The notes below the pieces were generated by a model. That model was not told where the DNA came from and made no database searches. It saw only the letters and a program-made list of their open reading frames with translations. DNA of 40,016 bases from assembly GCA_902526645.1 (NCBI GenBank), contig CABZLS010000012.1, forward strand, positions 1 through 40,016, given 5' to 3'. Source of the DNA: an uncultured Pelagibacteraceae bacterium. Its GTDB lineage: Bacteria; Pseudomonadota; Alphaproteobacteria; Pelagibacterales; Pelagibacteraceae. Numbering within the stretch: the stretch's first letter is position 1; every line of letters starts with the position of its first letter. Of this stretch, positions 1-8,594 are shown piece after piece. The position numbers and the translations under genes were made by a program.

Positions 1-43
1 CGTCCATGTCTTTATTAAGTAAATTTTTATTATTTTTTTTTAG

Positions 44-391
44 TTAATTTTTTAATTGTTTTTTATTTTTAAGATATAGAAAAAAAGCTACAATTTCATA
101 AAAAAAAGAAAAAATATTAAAGATGATTGGTAGTCTAAAAAAATTATAAAGAAATTTATATTTTGGCATTTTTTTCCATAATAACAAAAATGCCTCAGCA
201 CCTCCAAAAACTTTTTCACCATCTTTTATATGAAGTCTTCTTAAAAGTTGTTTACTATCTTTTGAAGTTTCTTTTACAGCCAACTCATTATCTGTAATAT
301 CAATCCAGTCGATTTCCTCAATTTTTTGTTTTTTATACAAATCAATTTCGGCCTTACAAATTTTGCAAGAATTATTAAAATAAACTTTCAT
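44..391 (-). CDS. DCC-family thiol-disulfide oxidoreductase-like protein (DUF393)
   Basis: This 115-residue protein opens with a short beta strand followed by a CxxC pair (C9, C12), the hallmark of the DCC/DUF393 family, whose members are thioredoxin-like predicted redox proteins. The middle carries a GG-A-A segment (about residues 63-67) usual in the family. The C-terminal third (about 80-107) is hydrophobic and aromatic and could lie against or in the membrane. Length fits the family. It is transcribed divergently from tldD, with a 93-base gap. The redox partner is unknown; the family assignment is fairly firm, the function is not. Confidence 0.75.
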   Translation of the reverse strand: MKVYFNNSCKICKAEIDLYKKQKIEEIDWIDITDNELAVKETSKDSKQLLRRLHIKDGEKVFGGAEAFLLLWKKMPKYKFLYNFFRLPIIFNIFSFFYEIVAFFLYLKNKKQLKN

Positions 392-447
392 AATTAACTA
401 ATTTATTACTATTATGACAATTAATGTACATGCGTAAAATACTCCAG

Positions 448-475
448 TTGAAAATTCCATTAAACAAACTATGTA
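448..475 (+). promoter_or_regulatory. Possible sigma70-type promoter for tldD
   Basis: TTGAAA at 448-453 is followed after 16 bases by TATGTA at 470-475. The predicted start of transcription would fall only a few bases before the tldD ATG at 485, and no Shine-Dalgarno sequence is visible there, so the message could be nearly leaderless. In such AT-rich sequence chance matches are common, so this is weak. Confidence 0.25.
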
Positions 476-484
476 TTATCTATC

Positions 485-1897
485 ATGAGTAAATTCTTTG
501 AAAATTCTGATTTATCGAGAAAGGAAGCTGAAAATATTATCTCAGATACTTTACAAAAATGCGATGATGGTGAATTATATTTAGAAAATTCTAAATCTGA
601 GTCGATTATATTAGATGATAATAAAATTAAAAATTCCAGTTATAATTCAGATTTGGGCTTTGGATTAAGAGCCGTTTCTGGTGAAATTGTTGCTTATTCA
701 CACTCTAATGAAATCTCTAAAAACTCTCTAAAAAAATCCTCTGATAATTTAAAATCGACTTTAAAATCTGCAAAGGGAAATTATAATTATGCAATTCCTA
801 AATCTAATAAAAGTTATTACGAAAATATTAATCCAATCGAACAAAAATCTTTAAATGATAAAATTGAGATACTAAATAATGTAAATAAATATCTACGCTC
901 TAAAGACAACAATGTTAAGCAAGTTACTGCTAATTTTTTAGGTGAACAAAAATCGGTTGAAATAATCAGATCCGGTGGAGAAACATTATCAGATGTTCGT
1001 CCTCTTATAAGATTTAATGTATCAGTTATGCTTGAGAAAAATGGAAGAAAAGAGACAGGTGTTTATGGGATTGGTGGAAGACAATCTTATGACTCGTATT
1101 TAAGGAAAGATAATTGGAAAAATGTTTGTGATGAAGCTTTAAGAATAGCATCAGTTAATTTAGAAAGTAAACCTGCACCAGCAGGTGAGATGAAAGTTGT
1201 TCTTGGACCAGGTTGGCCAGCAATCTTAATTCATGAAGCAGTTGGTCATGGCTTAGAAGGGGATTTCAATAGAAAAAAAACTTCAGCGTTTCATAATTTA
1301 ATGGGCCAAAAAGTTGCAAGTGAGGGAGTTACAATTATTGATGATGGTACGATTGATAACAGAAGAGGTAGTCTCACAATTGATGATGAAGGAACGCCAA
1401 CAGAAAAAACTATTTTGATTGAAAATGGAATTTTAAAAAATTTTATGCAGGATCGATTAAACGCAAGATTGATGAATACTAGATCAACTGGTAGTGGGAG
1501 AAGAGAAAATTATAGACATGTAGTTTTACCGAGAATGAGAAATACAATGATGTTAAGTGGTAAACAAACACAAGATGAGATGATTAAGTCTGTAGATAAA
1601 GGTATTTTTGCTGTAAGTTTTGGTGGTGGACAAGTGGATATTACATCTGGAAAATTTGTATTTAATTGTACCGAGGCTTATGAGATTGTTAATGGTAAAA
1701 TTGGATCACCAATAAAAGGTGCAACTCTAATAGGAGATGGTCCTTCGATTTTAAAAGAAGTTTCTATGGTAGGGAATGACATGATGCTAGATCCTGGAAT
1801 TGGAACATGTGGTAAAGCTGGTCAAGGTGTTCCAGTAGGAGTTGCGCAACCATCAATATTGATTAATAAAATGACAGTCGGTGGTACAAAACTTTAA
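485..1897 (+). CDS. tldD: TldD metalloprotease
   Basis: TldD forms a heterodimeric zinc protease with TldE/PmbA; in enterobacteria the pair degrades CcdA antitoxin and matures microcin B17-type peptides. The 470-residue length fits the family. The HExxxH zinc motif is present (H250, E251, H255, within HEAVGHGLEGD), and a cysteine expected as the third metal ligand is seen near the C terminus (C442, in GTCGKAGQG). The partner gene starts on the base right after the stop codon, so the two are surely co-transcribed. No ribosome binding site is obvious before the ATG. The local substrate is unknown, since no peptide precursor gene is seen nearby. Confidence 0.95.
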   Translation: MSKFFENSDLSRKEAENIISDTLQKCDDGELYLENSKSESIILDDNKIKNSSYNSDLGFGLRAVSGEIVAYSHSNEISKNSLKKSSDNLKSTLKSAKGNYNYAIPKSNKSYYENINPIEQKSLNDKIEILNNVNKYLRSKDNNVKQVTANFLGEQKSVEIIRSGGETLSDVRPLIRFNVSVMLEKNGRKETGVYGIGGRQSYDSYLRKDNWKNVCDEALRIASVNLESKPAPAGEMKVVLGPGWPAILIHEAVGHGLEGDFNRKKTSAFHNLMGQKVASEGVTIIDDGTIDNRRGSLTIDDEGTPTEKTILIENGILKNFMQDRLNARLMNTRSTGSGRRENYRHVVLPRMRNTMMLSGKQTQDEMIKSVDKGIFAVSFGGGQVDITSGKFVFNCTEAYEIVNGKIGSPIKGATLIGDGPSILKEVSMVGNDMMLDPGIGTCGKAGQGVPVGVAQPSILINKMTVGGTKL

Positions 1898-3214
1898 ATG
1901 GTAAAGGATCAAGAATTTTTAAGAAAAAAAGCTTCATATTGTCTAGGTCTTGCTAAAAAATTTGGTGCAACTTCTTCAAGTGTGATTGTGAACAATTCTG
2001 TTGCTGAAACTGTAAATTTTAGAAATAAAAAACTAGATGAGTCCAATAGATCAGACGATTTAGGTATAAATATTACTACTTATATTGGTAAAAAAAAATC
2101 TTCTATATTCTCGTCAAATTTATTAAATGATAATTTAAATATATTGATTGAAAAATGTGTTGAGACAACAAAAAATACTCCAGAAGATGAATTTAATTGT
2201 TTACCTGACAAAGATCTTTTAGCAAAAGAAGTTAAAGATTTAAACCTTTACGATGATACTAATATAGAAAACGATCATAAAATAGATTATTTGCAAAAAT
2301 TAGAAGTCTCCGCTTTTCAAAACGAAAAGATTATAAATACCGAATCTAGTTTTACACAAAATAAATCAAATTTTATTTTAGCCAATAGTGAAGGTTTTTG
2401 TGATGGCTACAAAACCTCCTCATTTACAGCATCTAGTGTGACAGTTGCAAAAGATGAAGTAAGCATGGAGAGAGATTATGAATATTCTACTAAGTGTTTT
2501 TTAAAAGATCTTATTGATCCAGAAGAATTAGGCAAATTAGCTGCAGACCAAACTATTAAAAAATTAAGTCCAAAAAAAATAGGAAGTGAAAAGATTAATA
2601 TTATTTTTGATAAAAGAATAGCCAAAGGATTATTAAGCAGCTTTGCAAGCGCCGTGTCTTCGTCAGCAATATCTAGAGGAACCTCATTTTTAAAAGATAA
2701 AATTAATCAAAAAATTTTTTCTGATTCAATTAATATATTTGATAAACCGGACATTTTAAAAGGCTTAGGTTCAAGAAGTTTTGATAGTGAAGGAGTTAAG
2801 ACTGATACACTCAAATTAGTCGAGCAAGGAGTTTTAAAAAATTATTTGATTGATACTTACAATGGAAAAAAATTGAATCTTAAATCTAATGGAAGATGTG
2901 GGGGGACAAGTAATCTTTATTTCGAAAATGGAAATATTAGTTTCAAAGATTTATTAAATTCAAGCTCAAAAAGCCTCTATATTACGGAAACCATAGGTCA
3001 CGGAAGTAATATCGTAACGGGTGACTATTCTGTAGGTGCAACAGGGTTTTTGGTAGAAAATGGAGAGTTTAAGTATCCTATAAATGAAATTACTATAGCA
3101 GGTAATTTTAAAGACATGTTTAAGAATATTTCATTAGCAAATGACCTAGAGTTTAAATATGCAACTAATTCACCAACTATAATGATTGAGGGAATGGTTG
3201 TTGCTGGTAAATGA
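1898..3214 (+). CDS. pmbA: TldE/PmbA, partner subunit of TldD
   Basis: This 438-residue protein belongs to the PmbA/TldE branch: it is similar in fold to TldD but lacks the HExxxH zinc motif, as expected for the non-catalytic partner. Family-like segments include the C-terminal TGDYS-GA-GF region and the final glycine-rich strand. It starts immediately after the tldD stop. Its own last four bases (ATGA) contain the start of the next gene, which implies translational coupling across all three genes. Assignment rests on sequence character and the paired context. Confidence 0.93.
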   Translation: MVKDQEFLRKKASYCLGLAKKFGATSSSVIVNNSVAETVNFRNKKLDESNRSDDLGINITTYIGKKKSSIFSSNLLNDNLNILIEKCVETTKNTPEDEFNCLPDKDLLAKEVKDLNLYDDTNIENDHKIDYLQKLEVSAFQNEKIINTESSFTQNKSNFILANSEGFCDGYKTSSFTASSVTVAKDEVSMERDYEYSTKCFLKDLIDPEELGKLAADQTIKKLSPKKIGSEKINIIFDKRIAKGLLSSFASAVSSSAISRGTSFLKDKINQKIFSDSINIFDKPDILKGLGSRSFDSEGVKTDTLKLVEQGVLKNYLIDTYNGKKLNLKSNGRCGGTSNLYFENGNISFKDLLNSSSKSLYITETIGHGSNIVTGDYSVGATGFLVENGEFKYPINEITIAGNFKDMFKNISLANDLEFKYATNSPTIMIEGMVVAGK

Positions 3215-4182
3215 GTGATTTTTGTGTAATTGGTTCTGGTATTTCTGGAGCTACAATAGCAAATCTTTTAAATAAAAAACATTCAGTAGTTTTGTTTGAC
3301 AAAGCGAGAGGTCCAGGAGGTCGTGCATCTTTTAAAAGAATAAAAGGTAATGTAGGCTTTGATCATGGTACTCAATATTTTTCTCCAAAAACTCCAGAAT
3401 TCAAAAAATTTACTAAAGATTTAATTAAAAAAAAAATTTTAAAGGTTTGGGGCGGCAAACATGTTTTTCTTAACAACAAAAAAAAAGAAAATAAAAATCA
3501 TCTGAAAATTATAGGAAAAAATGGAAACAATGATATTAGCAAACATTTATTAAAAAAAATTAAGTGCAACTACCAAAGTGAATTAAAAAAAATTCATTAT
3601 AAAAACAAACTTTGGCATTTGTCATTTGCTGATGGAAAATTGAGATCTTTTAAAAGCATAATTTTGACTTGTCCTTTTCCACAATTAAAAAAACTTTCTA
3701 AAAAATTTATTAATAATTCTTTTTTAAAATCATCAATAAAGATGGACGCAAATATAACTACTATGATTGTAATAAAAAAAAATAAAAAAACAAATAGTAG
3801 CTACTTTTTTGAAGATCCGATTCTCGGTTGGGCTGGTAATGAAAATTCGAAAAAAAGATTTAAATCAAAATATGATTTATGGACTCTTCAAAGTACCTTT
3901 AAATGGGCAAATAAAAAGATCAATCAAAATAAAAATAATAAGAAAAAGAATTCAAAAATTATGATTGATAAGTTCTTTCAACTTTCAAATATTAAAAAAA
4001 CAAAAATTAATTTCTCTCTTAACCATGGTTGGAAATATTCTTCGAATTCAAAACCTTTCAAAATTAAAAGTTTTTGGGATCCAAAAAGAAAAATAGGTGT
4101 TTGTGCTGATTGGTTTGTAGGACCAAGGTTAGAGTCGGGATGGATTAGTGCACAAGACTTATTTAAAAAAATTTTAAAATAA
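3211..4182 (+). CDS. FAD-dependent oxidoreductase, renalase/amine-oxidase-like
   Basis: The protein (323 residues) begins with a Rossmann dinucleotide-binding motif GSGISG (residues 8-13), an acidic residue ending strand 2 (D30), then GPGGR (34-38) and FDHGTQYF (50-57). This combination is typical of NAD(P)/FAD-dependent renalase-like amine oxidoreductases. A C-terminal FAD-contact region (about 300-315, AD-W-G-R-E-G) is also present. The substrate cannot be told from sequence. It overlaps the end of pmbA by four bases (ATGA), so it is translated from the same message as the TldD/E protease. It ends one base short of a convergent gene. Confidence 0.85.
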   Translation: MSDFCVIGSGISGATIANLLNKKHSVVLFDKARGPGGRASFKRIKGNVGFDHGTQYFSPKTPEFKKFTKDLIKKKILKVWGGKHVFLNNKKKENKNHLKIIGKNGNNDISKHLLKKIKCNYQSELKKIHYKNKLWHLSFADGKLRSFKSIILTCPFPQLKKLSKKFINNSFLKSSIKMDANITTMIVIKKNKKTNSSYFFEDPILGWAGNENSKKRFKSKYDLWTLQSTFKWANKKINQNKNNKKKNSKIMIDKFFQLSNIKKTKINFSLNHGWKYSSNSKPFKIKSFWDPKRKIGVCADWFVGPRLESGWISAQDLFKKILK

Positions 4183-4183
4183 A

Positions 4184-4864
4184 TTATTCAAAGCTTTTCA
4201 ATCTGTATTCCCAATTTCCCATTCTTGAGTAAGACACTTTTAAAATTCTTAAATTTTTTTGATCGTACCAAATGTCAAAGTCTAAACGTTTATCTTTAGG
4301 AATATTCATATCTTTAGATTTAAGTGTAAAATGATCGACATCATAAATTTCTCCATAAAGGTCAATTTTTTCTTTTCCTATAAAAGTAACGACCTGTTCT
4401 TTAACACTTCCTGATATCGGACTTATTTGAGATCCTGCTTGTAAAATTTTATGATTCCACCAATTTCCAATAACATTATTAATGGTTGCTTCCCCACTAA
4501 ATGAGGAGCCATTTATATCAAACTTTTTACTATTTTTATTTAATTTTAAATTAACAAATTTTTGTTTATCATTTTGGAGAGTTTTAGATTTAAATGATAC
4601 CAACTGGTCTTTGATATATTTTTCTTCACCATATGATTCAACTTGAAAAATTGTAGTTCCTAATAGATCAACAGAAAATTTAAATTGATTTGTTATAATG
4701 GTCTCTTCATTATTTCTCTCAAAAAAATAATAATTGTATCCAATTAATTCACCATTTCTAAAAATCTCCATTTCAATTTTGTTATATTTATTGTAATGAC
4801 CCATATGTGCCATAGAAATGACTGGAAAAATTGCGATAAACAAAAAAGTTATAAAATTTCTCAT
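4184..4864 (-). CDS. Exported DUF6134-like protein of unknown function
   Basis: This 226-residue protein starts with a clear signal peptide (basic MR, hydrophobic core about 4-17, cleavage probably after the A in SMA-H at 17-19). The rest is predicted beta-rich and alternates polar and aromatic residues. The pattern EIFRNGELIGY near residues 33-43, the GNWWNH motif (about 132-137) and a C-terminal Y-rich strand resemble the DUF6134 family of periplasmic or outer-membrane-associated proteins. No catalytic motif is seen. It is convergent with the FAD oxidoreductase and divergent from the YczE-like gene. Function unknown. Confidence 0.7.
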   Translation of the reverse strand: MRNFITFLFIAIFPVISMAHMGHYNKYNKIEMEIFRNGELIGYNYYFFERNNEETIITNQFKFSVDLLGTTIFQVESYGEEKYIKDQLVSFKSKTLQNDKQKFVNLKLNKNSKKFDINGSSFSGEATINNVIGNWWNHKILQAGSQISPISGSVKEQVVTFIGKEKIDLYGEIYDVDHFTLKSKDMNIPKDKRLDFDIWYDQKNLRILKVSYSRMGNWEYRLKSFE

Positions 4865-4891
4865 TTAGCAATTACATTAGTGGACTTTATC

Positions 4892-4897
4892 TATAAT
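4892..4897 (+). promoter_or_regulatory. Possible -10 element for the YczE-like gene
   Basis: A perfect TATAAT lies 17 bases before the ATG at 4915, in the 50-base divergent gap. No good -35 box is seen at the usual distance. It would give a leader of roughly ten bases. Weak, single-motif evidence. Confidence 0.3.
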
Positions 4898-4914
4898 AGA
4901 AATAACTTATTAAA

Positions 4915-5562
4915 ATGTTTTTAAAAATAAAGAAAATACCGAAAGTTAATTGGAGTTCTGATAAGCCATATAATTTTAAACCAAAATTTTCCACTTTCTT
5001 TTTTTTGTGTTTTGGTCTGACGTTGTTTGGTCTTGGTGAAGGATTATTGATTGTGTCCTTTACAGGCGCTTCCCCGTGGAGTGTTTTAGCTCAGGGTATT
5101 TCCTTAAATGTTAATTTAAGTATTGGAACAATTACTCTTTTAATAAGTATTGCTGTCTTAATTTTATGGATCCCTTTGGGTCAAAAACCAGGAATGGGTA
5201 CAATATTTAATGCCTTAATAATAGCCTTTATGATTGATCTTTGTATTAAGTTTGTACCAACCCCGCCTAATTATCTTAATCAATTAATCCTAGCAGTAAT
5301 TTCTGTAATGATGGTTGGAATAGGTGGGGGCATTTATTTAGTTTCTAATCTTGGCGCAGGACCAAGAGATGGATTAATGATTGGTTTACAAAAAGTAACC
5401 AACTTACCAGTGGCAGCCGTTAGAGCTTTTTTAGAAATTTCTGTTGTAAGTATTGGTTGGTATTTAGGTGGAACAGTAGGGGTTGGAACCCTTTTATTCG
5501 CTTTTGGTATTGGTCCTTGCGTCGCTCTAGGTTTATTTTTAGTTGATAAAATTTTTGATTAG
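4915..5562 (+). CDS. YczE/YitT-type integral membrane protein
   Basis: This 215-residue protein has about five or six hydrophobic segments. It carries the two related motifs seen in the YczE/YyaS family, one around TGASPWSVL (about residues 50-58) and a second, GAGPRDGLM (about 147-155). The internal duplication is typical of the group. Family members are predicted membrane proteins without a settled function; some lie near transport or antibiotic genes. The stop codon overlaps the stop of typA on the other strand by four bases, which leaves no room for a terminator. Confidence 0.8.
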   Translation: MFLKIKKIPKVNWSSDKPYNFKPKFSTFFFLCFGLTLFGLGEGLLIVSFTGASPWSVLAQGISLNVNLSIGTITLLISIAVLILWIPLGQKPGMGTIFNALIIAFMIDLCIKFVPTPPNYLNQLILAVISVMMVGIGGGIYLVSNLGAGPRDGLMIGLQKVTNLPVAAVRAFLEISVVSIGWYLGGTVGVGTLLFAFGIGPCVALGLFLVDKIFD

Positions 5563-7385
5563 GCAGCAGCGCCTGATTTTTCACTTCTTTTTCTTTCATG
5601 AGGATCAAGAATAGCTTTTCTTAATCTGCAAGACTCTGGAGTAATTTCTAGAGCTTCATCAGTATTCAACATACTAAGTTGTTCAGCAATCGACATTTTT
5701 CTTACAGGAGTTAAGACAACATTTTCATCAGTACCTTGTGTTCTCATATTAGTCAATTTTTTACCCTTCATAACATTAATAATCATATCTCCAGGTTTAG
5801 GCGATAGGCCTACAATCATTCCTGGATAAACAGGATCGTTATGAGTTACAAACATTTCTCCTCTTGCCTGTAAATTAAAGATTGCAAAAGCAACTGCCTT
5901 TCCTTGTTCCATAGAAATTAGAGCACCATTTCTTCTGCCTTCCATTTCACCTTCAAATGGACCATATTCATGAAAAATTCTATTGATCACACCATTTCCT
6001 TTTGTGAGAGTTAAAAATCTACTTGTATATCCCATCAAACCTCTTGTTGGTGCATGAAATATAAGTCTCTTTTTATTTTTACCAGTATCTTTTAATTCTA
6101 TTAATTTACCTTTCCTTCTATTCATCGAGTCAATTATTTTTGATGAATGCTCTTCATCAAGATCCATAGTAATTTCCTCTATTGGTTCAAGCTTATTTCC
6201 ATTTTCATCTTTTTTATAGAGAACTTTTGGGGGGCTCACGGTCATTTCAAAGCCTTCTCTTCTCATTTGAGTAAGTAAAATTTCTAACATTAATTCACCT
6301 CGACCACTAACTACAAAAGAATCATTTCCCTCATTTTCAATAAATGTAATTCCAACATTATTTTGTGCTTCTTGAACTAATCGATCCCTTATTTGTGTAC
6401 TTGTAAGTTTTTTACCTTCTGTACCAGCCAAAGGCGATGTATTTACAGTTATGGTAATTGACATAGTTGGAGGATCTATAGGAGTAGCTTTTATTGGTTC
6501 GTTAACTTCTAGATCACAAATAGTATCTGCAACGTTAGCTTTTTCTAACCCTGCTACAACTACAATATCTCCAGCTTCACCAACCTCAATTGGAACTTTT
6601 TTGGTTCCTTCGTATCTAAAAATTTTAGTTAATCTACCTTCATCAACTTTTTCTCCTCTTAAGTTTATAGCCTTAATTGCTTGATTAGCTTTTGCTGTTC
6701 CTTGAGAAATTCGACCTACTAAACTTCTTCCCAAAAAACTATCAGCATAAAGAAGTGTAGAAAGCATAGCAAAGGGTTTCGATTTATCTAATTCAGCTGG
6801 TTTAACATGCTCTATAATTTTATCTAAAAGTGGATTAAGATTTTCTCTAGGACCATCAACTTCATGATCAGCCCATCCAGATCTTCCACTGGCATATAAT
6901 ACTGGGAAATCTAGTTGTTCTTCATTAGCATCTAAACTTACAAATAAGTCGAATGTTTCATCTAGAACTTCATTAGCTCTTTGATCTGATTTATCTAATT
7001 TATTTATAACCACAATTGGCTTTAAACCTTGTTTTAATGCTTTTGCTAAAACGAATTTTGTTTGAGGCATTACACCTTCAGCAGAATCTATTAGTAATAA
7101 AGCTCCGTCAGCCATGCTAAGGACTCTTTCAACTTCAGCAGCAAAATCTCTATGGCCGGGTGTATCGATTATATTTATTCTTGAATCTTTCCAATTAATT
7201 GAGGCAGGTTTAGCTAATATCGTTATTCCTCTCTCTTTTTCCAATTCTCCTGAGTCCATTAATCTTTCATCTACTACCTCATTTTCTCTGAATGAACCAC
7301 TTTGCTTCATTAAGTTATCAATTAAGGTTGTTTTGCCATGATCAACATGGGCTATTATGGTGATATTCCTAATAGTATTATTCAT
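5559..7385 (-). CDS. typA: TypA/BipA ribosome-associated GTPase
   Basis: TypA is a translational GTPase related to EF-G and LepA that binds the 70S ribosome and aids 50S assembly and stress or cold adaptation. All GTPase motifs are visible: P-loop HVDHGKTT (13-20), RGIT switch I (52-55), DTPGH (74-78) and NKLD (128-131). The EF-G-like beta domain and the TypA-specific C-terminal domain (with GLMGYTSRF near 449-457) follow. At 608 residues it is full length. It ends in GAAA. It is convergent with and overlaps the YczE-like gene. Confidence 0.97.
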   Translation of the reverse strand: MNNTIRNITIIAHVDHGKTTLIDNLMKQSGSFRENEVVDERLMDSGELEKERGITILAKPASINWKDSRINIIDTPGHRDFAAEVERVLSMADGALLLIDSAEGVMPQTKFVLAKALKQGLKPIVVINKLDKSDQRANEVLDETFDLFVSLDANEEQLDFPVLYASGRSGWADHEVDGPRENLNPLLDKIIEHVKPAELDKSKPFAMLSTLLYADSFLGRSLVGRISQGTAKANQAIKAINLRGEKVDEGRLTKIFRYEGTKKVPIEVGEAGDIVVVAGLEKANVADTICDLEVNEPIKATPIDPPTMSITITVNTSPLAGTEGKKLTSTQIRDRLVQEAQNNVGITFIENEGNDSFVVSGRGELMLEILLTQMRREGFEMTVSPPKVLYKKDENGNKLEPIEEITMDLDEEHSSKIIDSMNRRKGKLIELKDTGKNKKRLIFHAPTRGLMGYTSRFLTLTKGNGVINRIFHEYGPFEGEMEGRRNGALISMEQGKAVAFAIFNLQARGEMFVTHNDPVYPGMIVGLSPKPGDMIINVMKGKKLTNMRTQGTDENVVLTPVRKMSIAEQLSMLNTDEALEITPESCRLRKAILDPHERKRSEKSGAAA

Positions 7386-7470
7386 AAATCTGGGTTCTTA
7401 TACATATTTAAATACTTTTGAAAACTTAAAAAAACCCATGCTATGCTTGAATAAAATAGGTATTTTTTTT

Positions 7471-7587
7471 CTAATTTGTATTTTTTCGCCTTTCGCGTTT
7501 AAGTTTTCTTTTTTCTTTTAAACTTAATTTAGGTTTTTTTTTGACACTAGAGTCTTTAAATGATTTTCCACTATATCTTTTTGACAT
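7471..7587 (-). CDS. Small, highly basic ORF of 38 residues
   Basis: The frame from the ATG at 7587 to the TAG at 7471 encodes 38 residues, of which 17 are Lys or Arg. It begins MSKRYSGKSFKDSS and ends in a KRKLKRERRKN-type tail. Lys/Arg density and a structured start suggest a ribosome- or RNA-associated small protein, but I cannot name it. No Shine-Dalgarno sequence is seen. It lies in the otherwise empty gap between typA and the methyltransferase, and it would overlap the methyltransferase if that gene used its most upstream possible start. I have a vague sense of similar small basic ORFs in SAR11 genomes; treat this as inference. Confidence 0.5.
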   Translation of the reverse strand: MSKRYSGKSFKDSSVKKKPKLSLKEKRKLKRERRKNTN

Positions 7588-7628
7588 TATCGCAAGTTTT
7601 TATAAACAATGATGTGTTATATTTATAT

Positions 7629-8594
7629 ATGCAGAATCAGCAACTAGAATTATTTAATAAAAATAAATCATTAAATTTAAAAGAAAAAAAAGAAATTTTT
7701 TTAAGGTCTATTATAAGTAAAAATAGCAAAAGTCAGAATAAATACAAAAGAGTTGCTTTATCAACTATTAGATACGCGGGAGGAAAATCTTTAGCTGTCG
7801 GACATGTTTTTGAATTATTACCAAATAATGTGAAAAAAGTAATTTCTCCATTTTTTGGCGGTGGTTCTATTGAAATAGCAATGAGTAAAATTTTAGGACT
7901 TAATGTAGTTGGTTATGATATTTTTGATATTCTTTGTAATTATTGGAATTTTCAAATTAAAAAACCTGAAATACTTTTTAAAAGATTAAATAAACTTAAA
8001 CCTACTTTTTCAGAATTTGAGAGAATACGAAAAATCTTAAATAAAGTTTGGAAAAAAGAAGTTAAATTAGATCCTCTTACCCTGGCGGTTTATTACGTTT
8101 ATAATTTTAATTTATCTTACGGCCCAGGATTTATGGGATGGACATCGGAAATTTATTTAAACAAAAAAAAATACCAAGCAATGTTAGAAAAAATAAGAAA
8201 CTTCAAACCTGGAAAATTATCTGTCAGACATGGAGACTTTGAAAAAGTTTTAAAAAAACATAAAAATGATTTTTTGTACTGCGATCCTCCTTATTATATA
8301 GGCTCAGACTCTAAAATGTTTAAAGGAGTATACCCAATGAGAAATATTCCAGTTCATCATAAAGATTTCCCACATGAAAAATTAAGAGATATGTTAAAAA
8401 AACATAAAGGGGGATTTATATTATCTTACAACGATTGCCCAACTATTAGAAAGTATTACAAAGGATTTAAAAAATTATATCCAACTTGGCAATATACCAT
8501 GGGTCAAGGCGAGACTAGAATTGGAAAAAATAGAATCGAAAAGGGAGATGATCATGTTAAAAAGTCTCATGAAATTCTAATTTATGATTTATGA
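7629..8594 (+). CDS. D12-class (Dam/DpnM-like) adenine-specific DNA methyltransferase
   Basis: Taken from the ATG at 7629, the protein is 321 residues. It shows the alpha-class N6-adenine methyltransferase order: RYAGGKS (48-54) and SPFFGGGSIE (73-82) for S-adenosylmethionine binding, a variable target-recognition region (about 110-210), then the catalytic DPPY (219-222, in YCDPPYYIG). A C-terminal LSYND (265-269) matches the family's later motif. I prefer this start because an upstream start at 7560 would overlap the small basic ORF and give a hydrophobic N terminus not found in the family. Its stop overlaps by six bases that of the putative endonuclease on the opposite strand. Recognition site unknown. 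It could be a solitary phage-derived enzyme, but the partner suggests a restriction-modification unit. Confidence 0.9.
   Translation: MQNQQLELFNKNKSLNLKEKKEIFLRSIISKNSKSQNKYKRVALSTIRYAGGKSLAVGHVFELLPNNVKKVISPFFGGGSIEIAMSKILGLNVVGYDIFDILCNYWNFQIKKPEILFKRLNKLKPTFSEFERIRKILNKVWKKEVKLDPLTLAVYYVYNFNLSYGPGFMGWTSEIYLNKKKYQAMLEKIRNFKPGKLSVRHGDFEKVLKKHKNDFLYCDPPYYIGSDSKMFKGVYPMRNIPVHHKDFPHEKLRDMLKKHKGGFILSYNDCPTIRKYYKGFKKLYPTWQYTMGQGETRIGKNRIEKGDDHVKKSHEILIYDL

Noticed and set aside
1-43. Possible end of an upstream gene at the window start
   Set aside because: The fragment is too short and AT-rich to show a coding frame in either direction.
7397-7437. Inverted GGGTT/AACCC arms upstream of typA
   Set aside because: The arms are short and the loop is over 30 bases; no conserved riboswitch feature or terminator T run in the proper place.
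7560-7628. Upstream extension of the methyltransferase to an ATG at 7560
   Set aside because: It adds 23 mostly hydrophobic residues unlike the D12 family and overlaps the small basic ORF; the ATG at 7629 gives a normal N terminus.
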